Position numbers and translations under genes: made by a program
In this document: positions 1-8,079 of the stretch, piece after piece
Layout of the letters: every line of letters begins with the position of its first letter
Position numbering within the stretch: position 1 is the stretch's first letter
DNA from: Candidatus Cibiobacter qucibialis
GTDB taxonomy: Bacteria > Bacillota > Clostridia > Oscillospirales > Ruminococcaceae
Direction of reading: 5' to 3'
DNA: 35,809 nt
NCBI GenBank assembly: GCA_004000625.1
Contig: SAUS01000021.1
Coordinates: forward strand, 1 to 35,809
Notes under the pieces: generated by a model
The model's database searches: none
The model's input: only the letters and a program-made list of their open reading frames with translations
What the model was told of the DNA's origin: nothing

Positions 1-48
1 GCCGCACCTCGCTCGCCGTATCGGCACTTAGAATTATGCGGTATTGCC
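1..48 (+). mobile_element. MITE copy 1, right-hand fragment
   Basis: The first 48 bases match the last 48 bases of the 172-bp repeat seen complete at 6423-6594 and 27875-28046, ending in the terminal inverted repeat AATTATGCGGTATTGCC. The left part lies outside the window. The flanking bases CTAA (49-52) would be the target duplication if the pattern of the other copies holds; this cannot be checked here. It lies just beyond the 3' end of the G5-M23 gene. Confidence 0.9.
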
Positions 49-70
49 CTAAAAATGGAAAGCTGCTGCA

Positions 71-1570
71 CTATAAAGTGGGGAACAGCAGCTGCGCGCT
101 GAACCGCCCGCAGGGACCAAACATTTCAAAGTGGCAGTGGCAGCCGAAAGCATACCCGGTATCCCCCACATAGCCAATTATTTGGCCCTGCTGCACCACA
201 TCGCCCTGCTTGACGGCAAAAGCGCTCATGTGGGCATACAAGGTTCGGTAGCCATCCCCGTGGTCCAGAATGACATAGTTGCCATAGCTGAAAACGCTGT
301 TGTGGTAGGTGGCCGTTACCACCGTGCCGCTTGCTGAGGCAATGATGGGGGTGCCGCGCGGCGCGGCAATATCCGCGCCCTTGTGGTTGTCGCTGCCACC
401 CATCCAGCGGCTTACATGCTTGTACTGCGGCACCGGCCAGATGAAGGTGTGCCCATCCAGCTCCGCCGTCATGCCCGGCGCAAGATGGGTGCCGCGGGCA
501 GTGATCTCCGGCACTGCGGGGGTCAATATATCAATATGTACCACCTCGGCGGCAGTTTGCACGCCGTTCACATAGGTGACCTCCTCAGTCAGCTGCTGGG
601 TGCCGTCAACACCCTGCTGGATGGTTTCCACCACGCCAAAGCCAAGATCGCTGCGTTCCACCGTCTGCTGGTCATAGGGGATCGGCTCCTGATACACGCG
701 GGTGTACACAGTTTTGACCTGCAGCAGATCGCGGCTTTGCAGCTGCTGAACGATCTCGCCATAAGGCTGCACCGAACCCGCCAGATAGATGCCATCCACC
801 AGCCGGAGCTCGTGCAGAAATGCGGTGCGCACATTGCTTTGCCTGGGGGCGCGCCAGGGCCGCTGCAGCTGGTTGAAAAAGCAGCGCAGGTGGTCGCCCT
901 CTACCGTAACAAAAGCAAGGCTGCCATCCAGATACACTGCGGTGCCTTCCACAATGGAGCTGCCGCTGGCGCGCAGAATAGCATCCGTCAGCTGCAATTC
1001 CGTCATGGGGGTACCGCCGATGTGCAGGGTATAGGTTGGCTCCAGCACCGGCAGGGCGGCGGTATCGGAATCCGCCAGCTGCCGTGCGGCGGTAAGGCGG
1101 GCCTGGAGGTCTGCGCGGGCGGTATCAAAGTTCTGCTCGGTGGCAACGCTACCAACCACGGTGCCGTTTACTTCCACCTGCAGGGTAAAGTGCAGGTTCA
1201 GCCCATGGGCAACCACAGCCCAAAGTATTACCCCGGCGGCGCAGGGGGCAAGCCATGGCACCAGCTGCCGCAGCGGGTGCGGCCCGGCCAGCGCGGTGCA
1301 GAATGCCTGCCCCAGCTCCAACACCGGGGCAAGCAGCAGCCAGATAAGATAAAGCGCAGCATCCCGCGCAGCGTGCGCCGCGGCGGCAGCCTTGCGGCCC
1401 AGGCAGATGAGCCAATATTCTGTTAAAAAGCCGACGGCATAAAAAATCTCGCCAGTTCTGTGCCAGCCGGGCAGCCGGCGCAGGTTGGTGCGGCGGGGGG
1501 GGGCGCGGTGTTTTGTGTTGCAGTTCAACCATAGTGTGTTTGTTTTGTACGTTAGCCGGTCAATCGACAT
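71..1570 (-). CDS. membrane-anchored G5 and M23 peptidase domain protein
   Basis: Predicted cell-wall endopeptidase of 499 aa, last gene of the blaI-type operon. A hydrophobic segment at about residues 104-125 anchors it. A G5 domain (about 284-350) follows, then an M23/LytM domain (about 375-495) with the zinc ligands H396 and D400 (HKGAD), H447 (YAHMS) and H480 (HCHFE), so the active site looks complete. G5 domains are known to bind cell-wall sugars; M23 enzymes cut peptide crosslinks. The ATG at 1568-1570 follows the upstream stop by only 7 nt with GGAG very close to it, which suggests translational coupling. The start is uncertain: a run of nine C (minus strand, about 1495-1503) lies near codon 25, and a second ATG at 1530-1532 is in another frame. 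The C-terminal end is non-standard but plausible. Confidence 0.85.
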   Translation of the reverse strand: MSIDRLTYKTNTLWLNCNTKHRAPPRRTNLRRLPGWHRTGEIFYAVGFLTEYWLICLGRKAAAAAHAARDAALYLIWLLLAPVLELGQAFCTALAGPHPLRQLVPWLAPCAAGVILWAVVAHGLNLHFTLQVEVNGTVVGSVATEQNFDTARADLQARLTAARQLADSDTAALPVLEPTYTLHIGGTPMTELQLTDAILRASGSSIVEGTAVYLDGSLAFVTVEGDHLRCFFNQLQRPWRAPRQSNVRTAFLHELRLVDGIYLAGSVQPYGEIVQQLQSRDLLQVKTVYTRVYQEPIPYDQQTVERSDLGFGVVETIQQGVDGTQQLTEEVTYVNGVQTAAEVVHIDILTPAVPEITARGTHLAPGMTAELDGHTFIWPVPQYKHVSRWMGGSDNHKGADIAAPRGTPIIASASGTVVTATYHNSVFSYGNYVILDHGDGYRTLYAHMSAFAVKQGDVVQQGQIIGYVGDTGYAFGCHCHFEMFGPCGRFSAQLLFPTL

Positions 1571-1577
1571 TCTCCGT

Positions 1578-2801
1578 TCAGTGCGGGATGTATTGCAGCG
1601 GGTCGGTGCGGGTGCCGTTGATGCGCAGCTCCAAATGCAGGTGGTAGCCGCCGTTGGCACCGCGCACATCCCCGGTGTTGCCCACATAGCCGATCACATC
1701 GCCCTTATGCACCGTCTGCCCCGCGCTGACGCAAAAGCTGGACATGTGCGCATACAGGGTGGCATAGCTGCTGCCGTCATCCGCGGTGCCGTGGTCGATC
1801 TGCACACAGTTGCCATAACTGGGCCGGGCAGAAGCCGCGCTGACTACGCCATCCGCCACGGCGTAAATGGGGGTGCCGCTGGCGGCGGGCATGTCGGCCC
1901 CTGTGTGCGGCTTGTTGTATACAGCATCCGGCTCCCCAAAGTAGGTGCTGATGCGCCCCACGCTGGGCAGGGGACAGGTGAAATCCAAACTGCAATGGCG
2001 GGCGGGATTCTGGTATTTCTGGCTCTGCGCTTTTAAGTAGGCATCCAGCGCGGCGGTGGCCTGTTCATAGGCCTTGCGTTTTTCTTCGGTCACGGCGGCC
2101 TGGGCTTCGGCGGCTGCCTGCTGGCTGTCCAGTTCCGTGCTGGCCTGCTGCAAGGCCTGTTTCAGCTGGATCTGCGTCTGGGTCAGTTCATCCTGGCGCG
2201 CCTGCAGGGCTTGGGCGGCCTGTTCGGCCTGCGTTGCAGCGGCTTCGGCCTGCTGGCGTTGGGTGTCCAGAGCCTGAGCTTCCGCATCCAACTCGTCCAG
2301 CAGCTGTTTATTGTGCTCGGTCAAATCGTTCAGCACCTGCCAAAAGGTCAGCAGTTCGTACAAATCATCCGCCTGCATCAACAGGCTGATTTCCCCGCCT
2401 TCGTTCAGCAGCTGCATGGCGGTCAGCTGCTGCTTGCAGCTGTCATATCGGGCGCTGAACGCAGCCTGCTTTTCTTCCAGCGCCTTGGCCGCAGCGGTTG
2501 CTTGGTTCTGGGCTTCGGCCAGCTCGGTGCGGCTTTGCTCCAGCTGGGCCACAATGCTGCCCAGTTGGCCGCGCAGTGCGTCGGTTTGGCTTTGCAAGTC
2601 GTTGACCTGCTGGCGGGTGTCACTGGCTTGCTGCTGCATGCTGTCCAGTGTGCTGGCGGCGCTTTCATATTCGCGCTGCGCCGCGCTCACCTGGCCCTGC
2701 AAGGCAGCGGAATCTGCTGCATGGGCGGGGAATGGGTACAAAAAAAGCAGGGCTGCCGCCGCAGCTGCAGCAGCCCGTACATAGAATGTTTTCAGTTTCA
2801 T
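1578..2801 (-). CDS. secreted coiled-coil M23 peptidase (EnvC-like)
   Basis: 407 aa. A signal peptide (residues 1-29, cleavage after AHA) is followed by a long Gln/Ala/Glu-rich coiled coil (about 30-262) and a C-terminal M23 domain with H299, D303 (HTGAD), H352 (YAHMS) and H389 (HLHLE), all the expected zinc and catalytic residues. The layout is that of EnvC and the clostridial and bacillar CwlO/PcsB-like division hydrolases, in which the coiled coil controls access to the active site. It probably acts outside the membrane on peptidoglycan, as an enzyme or as an amidase activator. The ATG at 2799-2801 is preceded by a weak AGAGAAG and lies 10 nt after the stop of the M56-M23-M23 gene, consistent with one transcript. 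Confidence 0.88.
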   Translation of the reverse strand: MKLKTFYVRAAAAAAAALLFLYPFPAHAADSAALQGQVSAAQREYESAASTLDSMQQQASDTRQQVNDLQSQTDALRGQLGSIVAQLEQSRTELAEAQNQATAAAKALEEKQAAFSARYDSCKQQLTAMQLLNEGGEISLLMQADDLYELLTFWQVLNDLTEHNKQLLDELDAEAQALDTQRQQAEAAATQAEQAAQALQARQDELTQTQIQLKQALQQASTELDSQQAAAEAQAAVTEEKRKAYEQATAALDAYLKAQSQKYQNPARHCSLDFTCPLPSVGRISTYFGEPDAVYNKPHTGADMPAASGTPIYAVADGVVSAASARPSYGNCVQIDHGTADDGSSYATLYAHMSSFCVSAGQTVHKGDVIGYVGNTGDVRGANGGYHLHLELRINGTRTDPLQYIPH

Positions 2802-2811
2802 TTGGCTTCTC

Positions 2812-4716
2812 TTATTGCGGCAGCATGGCCAGCGGGTCAACGGGGGTGCCGTTTACCAGCAGCTGGAAGTGCAGGTGGTTGCCGGTGGAACTGCCTGTGC
2901 TGCCCACATAGCCGATCACATCCCCCTGCGCGACCCGCTGCCCCACCTGCACGGCGGGCTTGCTTTGCAGGTGAGCATAGCTGGTGGCATAGTTGGCAGG
3001 GTAAGTGCCGTCATCGTTGGCAGCGGCGTTTGCACCGTGGTAGATGGTTACAAAGTAACCGTGGTCATCATCCCAGCCTGCCTGGGTCACAACGCCGCTC
3101 TGCGCAGCCTGGACCGGTGTGCCGCCCGCAGCGGCAAAATCCACGCCAAGGTGGGGCGGTGTATCGGAATCATCGGTGCGGAAGGGGGCAGAAATTGCCG
3201 TGTAGCTTTCCAACGGGCAGATAAAATCCAGCGTGGTGGTCAAATGCAGGTCCGGGGAGGTGGTGTTATCGTAAGGAATCATCGTGCGGGTATCGGTCAA
3301 GGCTCCATCCACAAACAGCTCCAGGTGCAGGTGGTTGCCGGTTGATGCGCCGGTGGAACCCACCGTGCCAAGCTGCTGGCCCTGGGTTACAGTGTCGCCA
3401 GCTGCCACGCTCAGGGTATCCAGGTGGGCATACAGCGTGCGGTAATTGTGGCCGTCCGGCAGGGTGCCGTGGTCGATGACCACATGATTGCCATAACTGG
3501 GGTGGTTGTAGTTGGCAACCGCCACTGTGCCGCCGTACACCGCCAACACCGGCGTGCCCTTGGTGGCGCTATAATCCGCCCCGCGGTGATAGTCTGATAC
3601 AAAGCGGGCAATGTAATGGAAATCCGCCACCGGCCAGCCAAAAACCAGCGGCTCTGCCGTGGCCTGGGGCTGCTCCGGCTGTGCGGTGGGTTCCGCGGCG
3701 CTGTTGGTCAGCGTATCATCAGCAGGAGTGGCAGGTTCCGGCGTGGGTTCTGCCGCAGCGGAAACGGGTTCGGCCTGTGGTGTTATGGTTTCCGCCTGGG
3801 GCCGCAGGGCGCAGGCACCGCAGCCCAGCGCAACCAGCACACAGCCAAGGGCTAACAGCAGCGGGGCGGGTTTGCGGTATTTCAGCAAGTGGGCCACCCG
3901 CTTGGTCACCTGGCCCTGCCCAAAGGCGAGGGCACCGGGCATCTGGCGCACCGTGGCAAAGCGCAGAATGCTTTCGCAGTAATCAGCGCGTTCGGCAGCG
4001 GGAGCGGTGCCGATGGCGGCTTCGTCACAGGCAAGTTCCATGTATTGCTCAAATTGGCGGAACGCCAGCCACGCCAGCGGGTTCCACCAGTGCAGGCAGG
4101 CGGCCAGATAGTACAGCGGCTTGGTAATGGGGTCACCCCGGCGGATGTGGGTGCGTTCATGCAGCAGTACCGCACGGCGTGGGGAACCCTGCAGGCTTTG
4201 CGGCATATAAATGCGGGAGTGCAGCACGCCAAGTGTGAACGGCGTGGCAACCGCGGCGCAGGTGTAGCAGCCATCCGGCGTTTTGCAGGCAAGGGTCACC
4301 ATGCGGCGCAGGCGGCAATAGCCAGCCGCCGCACGCACCAGTAAAACCACAACCCCGGCGGCCCAGACTGCTGCCAGCAGTACCCAAATGTTAAAGGTGC
4401 TGCCGGGCAGGGTGGCACTGCCTGCCGCACCCGGCAAAGCCTGTGCAGGCAGCGCCGCGGGCACCGTGAGTGCCTGCACCGCGGCGGTTGCCTGGCGGAT
4501 GGGAGCCGCATGACCCGGCTGCCGGATGGATACCGGGATGCCGCCCGGCAGCAGAAACCGCAGCCCGACCGCCAGCCAAAGCAGGCACAACAGTTTGCTG
4601 GGTGCCCGCAGCCTGCGCAGCAGCGCGCACAACGGTAGGCAGAGCAGTACCAGCAGGCCGCCGCACATACTGGTGCCAACGGCATACAGCACAAAAGAAC
4701 GGATGCTGAACATCAT
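2812..4716 (-). CDS. BlaR1-like M56 metallopeptidase with two tandem M23 domains
   Basis: 634 aa. The N-terminal half is BlaR1/MecR1-like: hydrophobic segments at about 5-34, 41-58, 107-131 and 284-304, and a cytosolic M56 zinc protease between the third and fourth with H186-E187-x-x-H190 and the E227-L-A-C-D231 motif. After the fourth segment comes a Pro/Glu/Ala linker (about 305-355), then two M23 domains: the first with H377, D381, H431 and H464, the second with H522, D526, H582 and H616. BlaR1 instead ends in a beta-lactam-binding domain at this place. Expected role: an outside signal on cell wall makes the inner protease cleave the BlaI-type repressor. The ATG at 4714-4716 has GGAAAGGA upstream; an in-frame ATG directly after the blaI stop (4755) lacks its own site. 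M23/M56 architectures may be known in databases; the function is not known to me. Confidence 0.9.
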   Translation of the reverse strand: MMFSIRSFVLYAVGTSMCGGLLVLLCLPLCALLRRLRAPSKLLCLLWLAVGLRFLLPGGIPVSIRQPGHAAPIRQATAAVQALTVPAALPAQALPGAAGSATLPGSTFNIWVLLAAVWAAGVVVLLVRAAAGYCRLRRMVTLACKTPDGCYTCAAVATPFTLGVLHSRIYMPQSLQGSPRRAVLLHERTHIRRGDPITKPLYYLAACLHWWNPLAWLAFRQFEQYMELACDEAAIGTAPAAERADYCESILRFATVRQMPGALAFGQGQVTKRVAHLLKYRKPAPLLLALGCVLVALGCGACALRPQAETITPQAEPVSAAAEPTPEPATPADDTLTNSAAEPTAQPEQPQATAEPLVFGWPVADFHYIARFVSDYHRGADYSATKGTPVLAVYGGTVAVANYNHPSYGNHVVIDHGTLPDGHNYRTLYAHLDTLSVAAGDTVTQGQQLGTVGSTGASTGNHLHLELFVDGALTDTRTMIPYDNTTSPDLHLTTTLDFICPLESYTAISAPFRTDDSDTPPHLGVDFAAAGGTPVQAAQSGVVTQAGWDDDHGYFVTIYHGANAAANDDGTYPANYATSYAHLQSKPAVQVGQRVAQGDVIGYVGSTGSSTGNHLHFQLLVNGTPVDPLAMLPQ

Positions 4717-4755
4717 GGCGTTTTTCCTTTCCGTTAAGCAGTAAGCAAGCAGCAT

Positions 4756-5133
4756 TCAGGCGTCGCTGTCCTGGCGGCGGGCGTCATCCAGCATGGCACG
4801 GATGGCGGCGGCTTCTTCCTCGCTGATGGAGCTGGTGTTCAAAAAAGCGGCCACAAAGCGGGGCAGGCTGCCACCAAAGCTTTTTTGCACGATGGCGGCG
4901 CTTTCTTCCTGTTGAACCTGGGCCTGTTTGACCAGTGCCGTTACGGTGCCGTTTGCATTGTGTAATATACCGCGCTCACACAGCTTTTTCAGCACGGTAT
5001 AGGTGGTGCTTTTCTTCCAGCCAAGGGCTTCATTTGCCAGCGCTACCAGTTGGCCGCTGCCCAGCGGCTCGTTGGCCCACACCAGGCAGGCAAAGCGGTA
5101 TTCGCCTTCCGCAAGGCGGTAATCCTGTTCCAT
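4756..5133 (-). CDS. BlaI/MecI-family transcriptional repressor
   Basis: 125 aa, the usual length for BlaI/MecI/CopY. The winged-helix part contains the family pattern GWKKSTTYTVLKKL followed by CERGIL (about residues 38-56); the C-terminal helices serve dimerisation and hold the expected cleavage region. First gene of the operon; the M56 gene follows directly, the standard blaI-blaR1 order. ATG at 5131-5133 with AGAAGGAG 9 nt upstream. It very likely represses its own promoter through the nested inverted repeats at 5155-5197. Since the partner has no beta-lactam-binding domain, the inducing signal is probably not beta-lactam binding in the usual way (inference). Confidence 0.92.
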   Translation of the reverse strand: MEQDYRLAEGEYRFACLVWANEPLGSGQLVALANEALGWKKSTTYTVLKKLCERGILHNANGTVTALVKQAQVQQEESAAIVQKSFGGSLPRFVAAFLNTSSISEEEAAAIRAMLDDARRQDSDA

Positions 5134-5154
5134 TTCGGGGTGCTCCTTCTCTCA

Positions 5155-5205
5155 TTTGGTCTATTGCTATAAACCTAGTCTATAACAATAGACCAAACTT
5201 GTCAA
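5155..5205 (-). promoter_or_regulatory. blaI-operon promoter with nested operator dyads
   Basis: Read on the minus strand: -35 TTGACA (5200-5205), and -10 TATAGA (5179-5184, 15-nt spacer) or TAGACT (5177-5182, 17 nt). TTTGGTCTATTG (5155-5166) and its exact complement CAATAGACCAAA (5186-5197) frame the -10. Each arm is itself a rough dyad, 5158-5175 (GGTCTATTGCTATAAACC) and 5177-5194, related to each other at about 15 of 18 positions after inversion. Two repressor dimers side by side would cover the promoter. The sequence differs from the TACAnnTGTA core known for staphylococcal BlaI. Confidence 0.82.
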
Positions 5206-5221
5206 CCCCTGTAAAAAATGT

Positions 5222-5250
5222 TTGCCTTGAGCGCACACAGATGGTATAAT
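5222..5250 (+). promoter_or_regulatory. promoter of the asparaginase gene
   Basis: TTGCCT (5222-5227), 17-nt spacer, perfect TATAAT (5245-5250). It diverges from the blaI promoter; its -35 lies 25 bp from the operator edge, so binding of the repressor could affect it, but no operator overlaps it. Confidence 0.8.
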
Positions 5251-5338
5251 AAGCGCACTTATGAATATTATGCACAAGGGTGCCACGCCCCTGCGCCAAG
5301 GCACCGTGCAGTGAAAAATAAAAGGAGAACTCTAATTT

Positions 5339-6334
5339 ATGAGAACGATCCTGCTGATTGCAACCGGCGGCACCATTGCTTCGCGCCCAACGGCGGCGGG
5401 CGGGCTTGCCCCGGCTATCACCTCGCAAGAGCTGCTTTCCTGCGTGCCGGAACTGGCGGAATTCTGCCGCATTGATGCCATCCAGCTGTATAACCTGGAT
5501 TCCACCAACATGGGCCCCGAACAGTGGCAGGGCATTGCCGCTGCTGTGCAGGAAAACTATGACCGCTATGATGGTTTTGTCATCACCCATGGCACGGACA
5601 CGATGGGCTATACCGCCGCGGCACTCAGCTACATGATCCAGAAAAGCCCCAAGCCGGTGGTGCTGACCGGCAGCCAGAAATCGATTTATAACCGCGATAC
5701 GGATGCCCGCAACAACCTGTGGCGCGCCGTGGCTTATGCCTGCCATCCGGATGCCTGGGGCGTGCAGATCGTGTTTGACAATCAGGTGATTTTGGGCACC
5801 CGCGCCCGCAAAACCCGAACCAAGAGTTTTAACGCGTTTTCCAGCATTGATTATCCCGAAACTGCCATGTTCCGGGACCGCCGCCTGATCCAGTTCCTGC
5901 AGCGCCCGGCGGAGTATACCCATGCGGTGTTCAGTACCGCGCTGGACCCCAATGTGTTTGTGCTGCGGCTGGTGCCGGGCATGCGGGCGGATATCATCCC
6001 CATGTTGGAGGGCCGTTACCGCGCCCTGGTGCTGGAAAGCTTTGGCGTGGGCGGCCTGCCCGGCGGGGATGATGGTGCCATGTTTGCCGCCGTGCGGGAC
6101 TGGTGCGGCGCGGGGCACCTGGCTGTGTTCACCACCCAGGTACCGCATGAGGGCAGCGACCTTGCCGTGTACGAAGTTGGCCGCGCGGCCAAAGCCCTGC
6201 CCGGTGTGCTGGAAGCGCACGATATGACCCCCGAAGCCACCGCAGTCAAACTGATGTGGGTGCTGGGCCAGACCACCGACCGTGCCGAGGCGGAAAAGCT
6301 GTTCCTGACCCCCGTGCAGTGGGATATCCTGTAA
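5339..6334 (+). CDS. ansA: type I L-asparaginase
   Basis: 331 aa, the usual length of cytosolic AnsA-type asparaginases; it hydrolyses L-asparagine to aspartate and ammonia. The first catalytic motif TGGTIAS holds T12; the second, THGTDTMG, holds T86 and D87, and a conserved Lys lies in KTRTKSFNAF (about 160-170). There is no signal peptide, so it should act in the cytosol. ATG at 5339-5341 with AAAGGAG (5321-5327) 11 nt upstream. It is monocistronic: its own promoter precedes it and a strong terminator follows 30 nt after the stop. Confidence 0.95.
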   Translation: MRTILLIATGGTIASRPTAAGGLAPAITSQELLSCVPELAEFCRIDAIQLYNLDSTNMGPEQWQGIAAAVQENYDRYDGFVITHGTDTMGYTAAALSYMIQKSPKPVVLTGSQKSIYNRDTDARNNLWRAVAYACHPDAWGVQIVFDNQVILGTRARKTRTKSFNAFSSIDYPETAMFRDRRLIQFLQRPAEYTHAVFSTALDPNVFVLRLVPGMRADIIPMLEGRYRALVLESFGVGGLPGGDDGAMFAAVRDWCGAGHLAVFTTQVPHEGSDLAVYEVGRAAKALPGVLEAHDMTPEATAVKLMWVLGQTTDRAEAEKLFLTPVQWDIL

Positions 6335-6364
6335 ATCGTTCATTATCACATAAAAATAAAAAAA

Positions 6365-6410
6365 CGGCGCAGAACCGGAGGAGATAACGCCCGGCTCTGC
6401 GCCGCTTTTT
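6365..6410. terminator. bidirectional intrinsic terminator
   Basis: CGGCGCAGAACCGG (from 6365) pairs with CCGGCTCTGCGCCG (to 6404), with one G-U type step, followed by CTTTTT on the plus strand and preceded by AAAAAAA, which is a T-run on the minus strand. It ends ansA and would also end the convergent MATE transcript, although a MITE now separates it from that gene. Confidence 0.92.
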
Positions 6411-6422
6411 GATGTTATTTAG

Positions 6423-6594
6423 GGCAACACCGCACAATTCCCGCCTTGCGGCTTAAGCACCGCTCCGGCAGCTGTGGCACGGCATCTGCGTTGCCAAAAT
6501 GCTCGATAAGACATCCAGTATTATCTGCGCTTTTGGCTTGGCATCTGCCGCACCTCGCTCGCCGTATCGGCACTTAGAATTATGCGGTATTGCC
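6423..6594 (+). mobile_element. MITE copy 2, complete, 172 bp
   Basis: Ends in imperfect terminal inverted repeats: GGCAACACCGCACAATT on the left and AATTATGCGGTATTGCC on the right (15 of 17 pair). It is flanked by a 4-bp duplication TTAG (6419-6422 and 6595-6598). Near-identical to 18893-19064 and 27875-28046. There is no transposase, so it must be moved in trans. It sits between the MATE gene and the shared terminator. Confidence 0.95.
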
Positions 6595-6633
6595 TTAGAA
6601 TGTGAGCTAAGGAAACTTAAAGCAGAAATAGTA

Positions 6634-8001
6634 TCAGATTACGTTGTGGTCCATCCACTTGTTGCTGACAAAGCGGATCATGAAGAACACGCTGCGGCAG
6701 ATCCAGTCAATGAACATACCGAACCACACGCCGGTCAGCCCCATGTTGAGCTTGAGCACAAAGATGTAGCTCAAAATTACGCGGAACAGCCACATGCTGA
6801 AAATGCTCACCGTCATGGTGTAGCGGGCATCGCCGCCGCTGCGCAGGGCGTTGGGCAGCGTAAAACTGGTGGCCCAGCAGACAACGCTGAACAAAGAGAA
6901 CCAGTGCATAACGGTAACGCACATGTTGAGCGCAGTATCCGAAAGGCTGAACAGCCGTGCAATGTAAGGAATCGTAAAAAACAGGCAGGCGTTGGTGCAG
7001 AACAAACCGAGCATTGCCATCAGGATAAACATCTTGGCGTAATGCTTGGCCTGTTTTTTGTCTCCTGCGCCAAGGCAGCGGCTGACGACAGGGATCATGG
7101 CAAGGCCCATGGTGCTGCCGGGAATGTTGGCAATGCCGCTGATGGTGTTGGCCACCGCGTTGGCCGCAATGGCGGAGGTGCCCAGGGTGGAAGTCAAGCT
7201 GCTGACGCACAGCTTGCCAATCTGGAACATGCCGTTCTCCAAACCGGAGGGAATGCCAATGCCAAGGATGCGGCGAATCAGGTCGCCGTCCGGCTTCATA
7301 TCCGCAATATGGCGGATGCAGAGCGGGTTTTCAATTTGCTGCTGCTGCCAGAACACCCACGCCGCGGCAAACACGCGCCCCAGCAGGGTGGCCAGCGCAG
7401 CGCCCAGTACCCCCATGCCCAGCCCATAAATGAACAGGGCGTTGAAGCAGATATTGATGATGTTCATGACCAGGCTGGCCAGCATGGAAATGCGGCTGTT
7501 GCCCTGCGCACGGAACAAAGCGGCCCCGGCGTTGTAAAACCCGATAAAGGGGTAGGAGATGGCGCTGATCAAAAAGTAGGTCTGCGAAAAGCTCATCACA
7601 TCGTCATCAATGCGGCCGAAAACAATGCGCAGGATGGGGCGGCTGAGCACCAGAATGACCAGCATGACAGCGATGGTGCTGACCGCAAGAACGGTGTACA
7701 GCTGTGCGGCGCTTTTGGCGGCTTTTTCACCATCGCGCCGGCCAAGGTACTGGCTGCTGATGACCGCGCCGCCAGTTGCCAGGGCGGACAGGATCTGGAT
7801 GATCAAAATATTCAGGCTGTCCACCAGGCTCACGCTGGACACAGCGGCTTCGCCCACGCCGGATACCATAAGGGTATCCGCCATGCCCATGGCTACCGAC
7901 AAAAACTGCTCCGCCAGCAGCGGCAAAATCAGCCGAACCAATGCCTGGCGGTTAAAAATCGACTCCGACAGGGTGGATTCAGCGCTTTTTGTGTTGCTCA
8001 T
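6634..8001 (-). CDS. MATE-family multidrug/Na+ antiporter-type exporter
   Basis: 455 aa, about 12 hydrophobic segments, typical MATE size. Family features visible: an N-terminal LILPLLAEQFLSVAMGMADTLMV-like start (about residues 25-47), the internal repeat of the fold, and IPSGLENGMFQIGKL at the start of the second half (about 240-254). MATE proteins export cationic drugs or metabolites with Na+ or H+ influx; the substrate cannot be told. Start: ATG at 7999-8001 with AAGGAG upstream (about 8012-8017), preferred over an upstream in-frame ATG at 8037 that lies in front of this ribosome site. It converges with ansA and diverges from the PBP gene. Confidence 0.93.
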   Translation of the reverse strand: MSNTKSAESTLSESIFNRQALVRLILPLLAEQFLSVAMGMADTLMVSGVGEAAVSSVSLVDSLNILIIQILSALATGGAVISSQYLGRRDGEKAAKSAAQLYTVLAVSTIAVMLVILVLSRPILRIVFGRIDDDVMSFSQTYFLISAISYPFIGFYNAGAALFRAQGNSRISMLASLVMNIINICFNALFIYGLGMGVLGAALATLLGRVFAAAWVFWQQQQIENPLCIRHIADMKPDGDLIRRILGIGIPSGLENGMFQIGKLCVSSLTSTLGTSAIAANAVANTISGIANIPGSTMGLAMIPVVSRCLGAGDKKQAKHYAKMFILMAMLGLFCTNACLFFTIPYIARLFSLSDTALNMCVTVMHWFSLFSVVCWATSFTLPNALRSGGDARYTMTVSIFSMWLFRVILSYIFVLKLNMGLTGVWFGMFIDWICRSVFFMIRFVSNKWMDHNVI

Positions 8002-8050
8002 TCGTTTCCTATACTCCTTATTTGCTTTACGAAACATTTACATGTTTATC

Positions 8051-8079
8051 ATTATAAGACGAGAAAAGCAGAAAAGCAA
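8051..8079 (-). promoter_or_regulatory. promoter of the MATE gene
   Basis: On the minus strand TTGCTT (8074-8079), 17-nt spacer, TATAAT (8051-8056), about 50 nt upstream of the ATG. Confidence 0.75.

Noticed and set aside
1149..1532. Overlapping frame starting MVELQH at the G5-M23 gene
   Set aside because: Becomes Cys/Arg-rich after the C tract, no family; kept only as a sign that the tract could shift frames.
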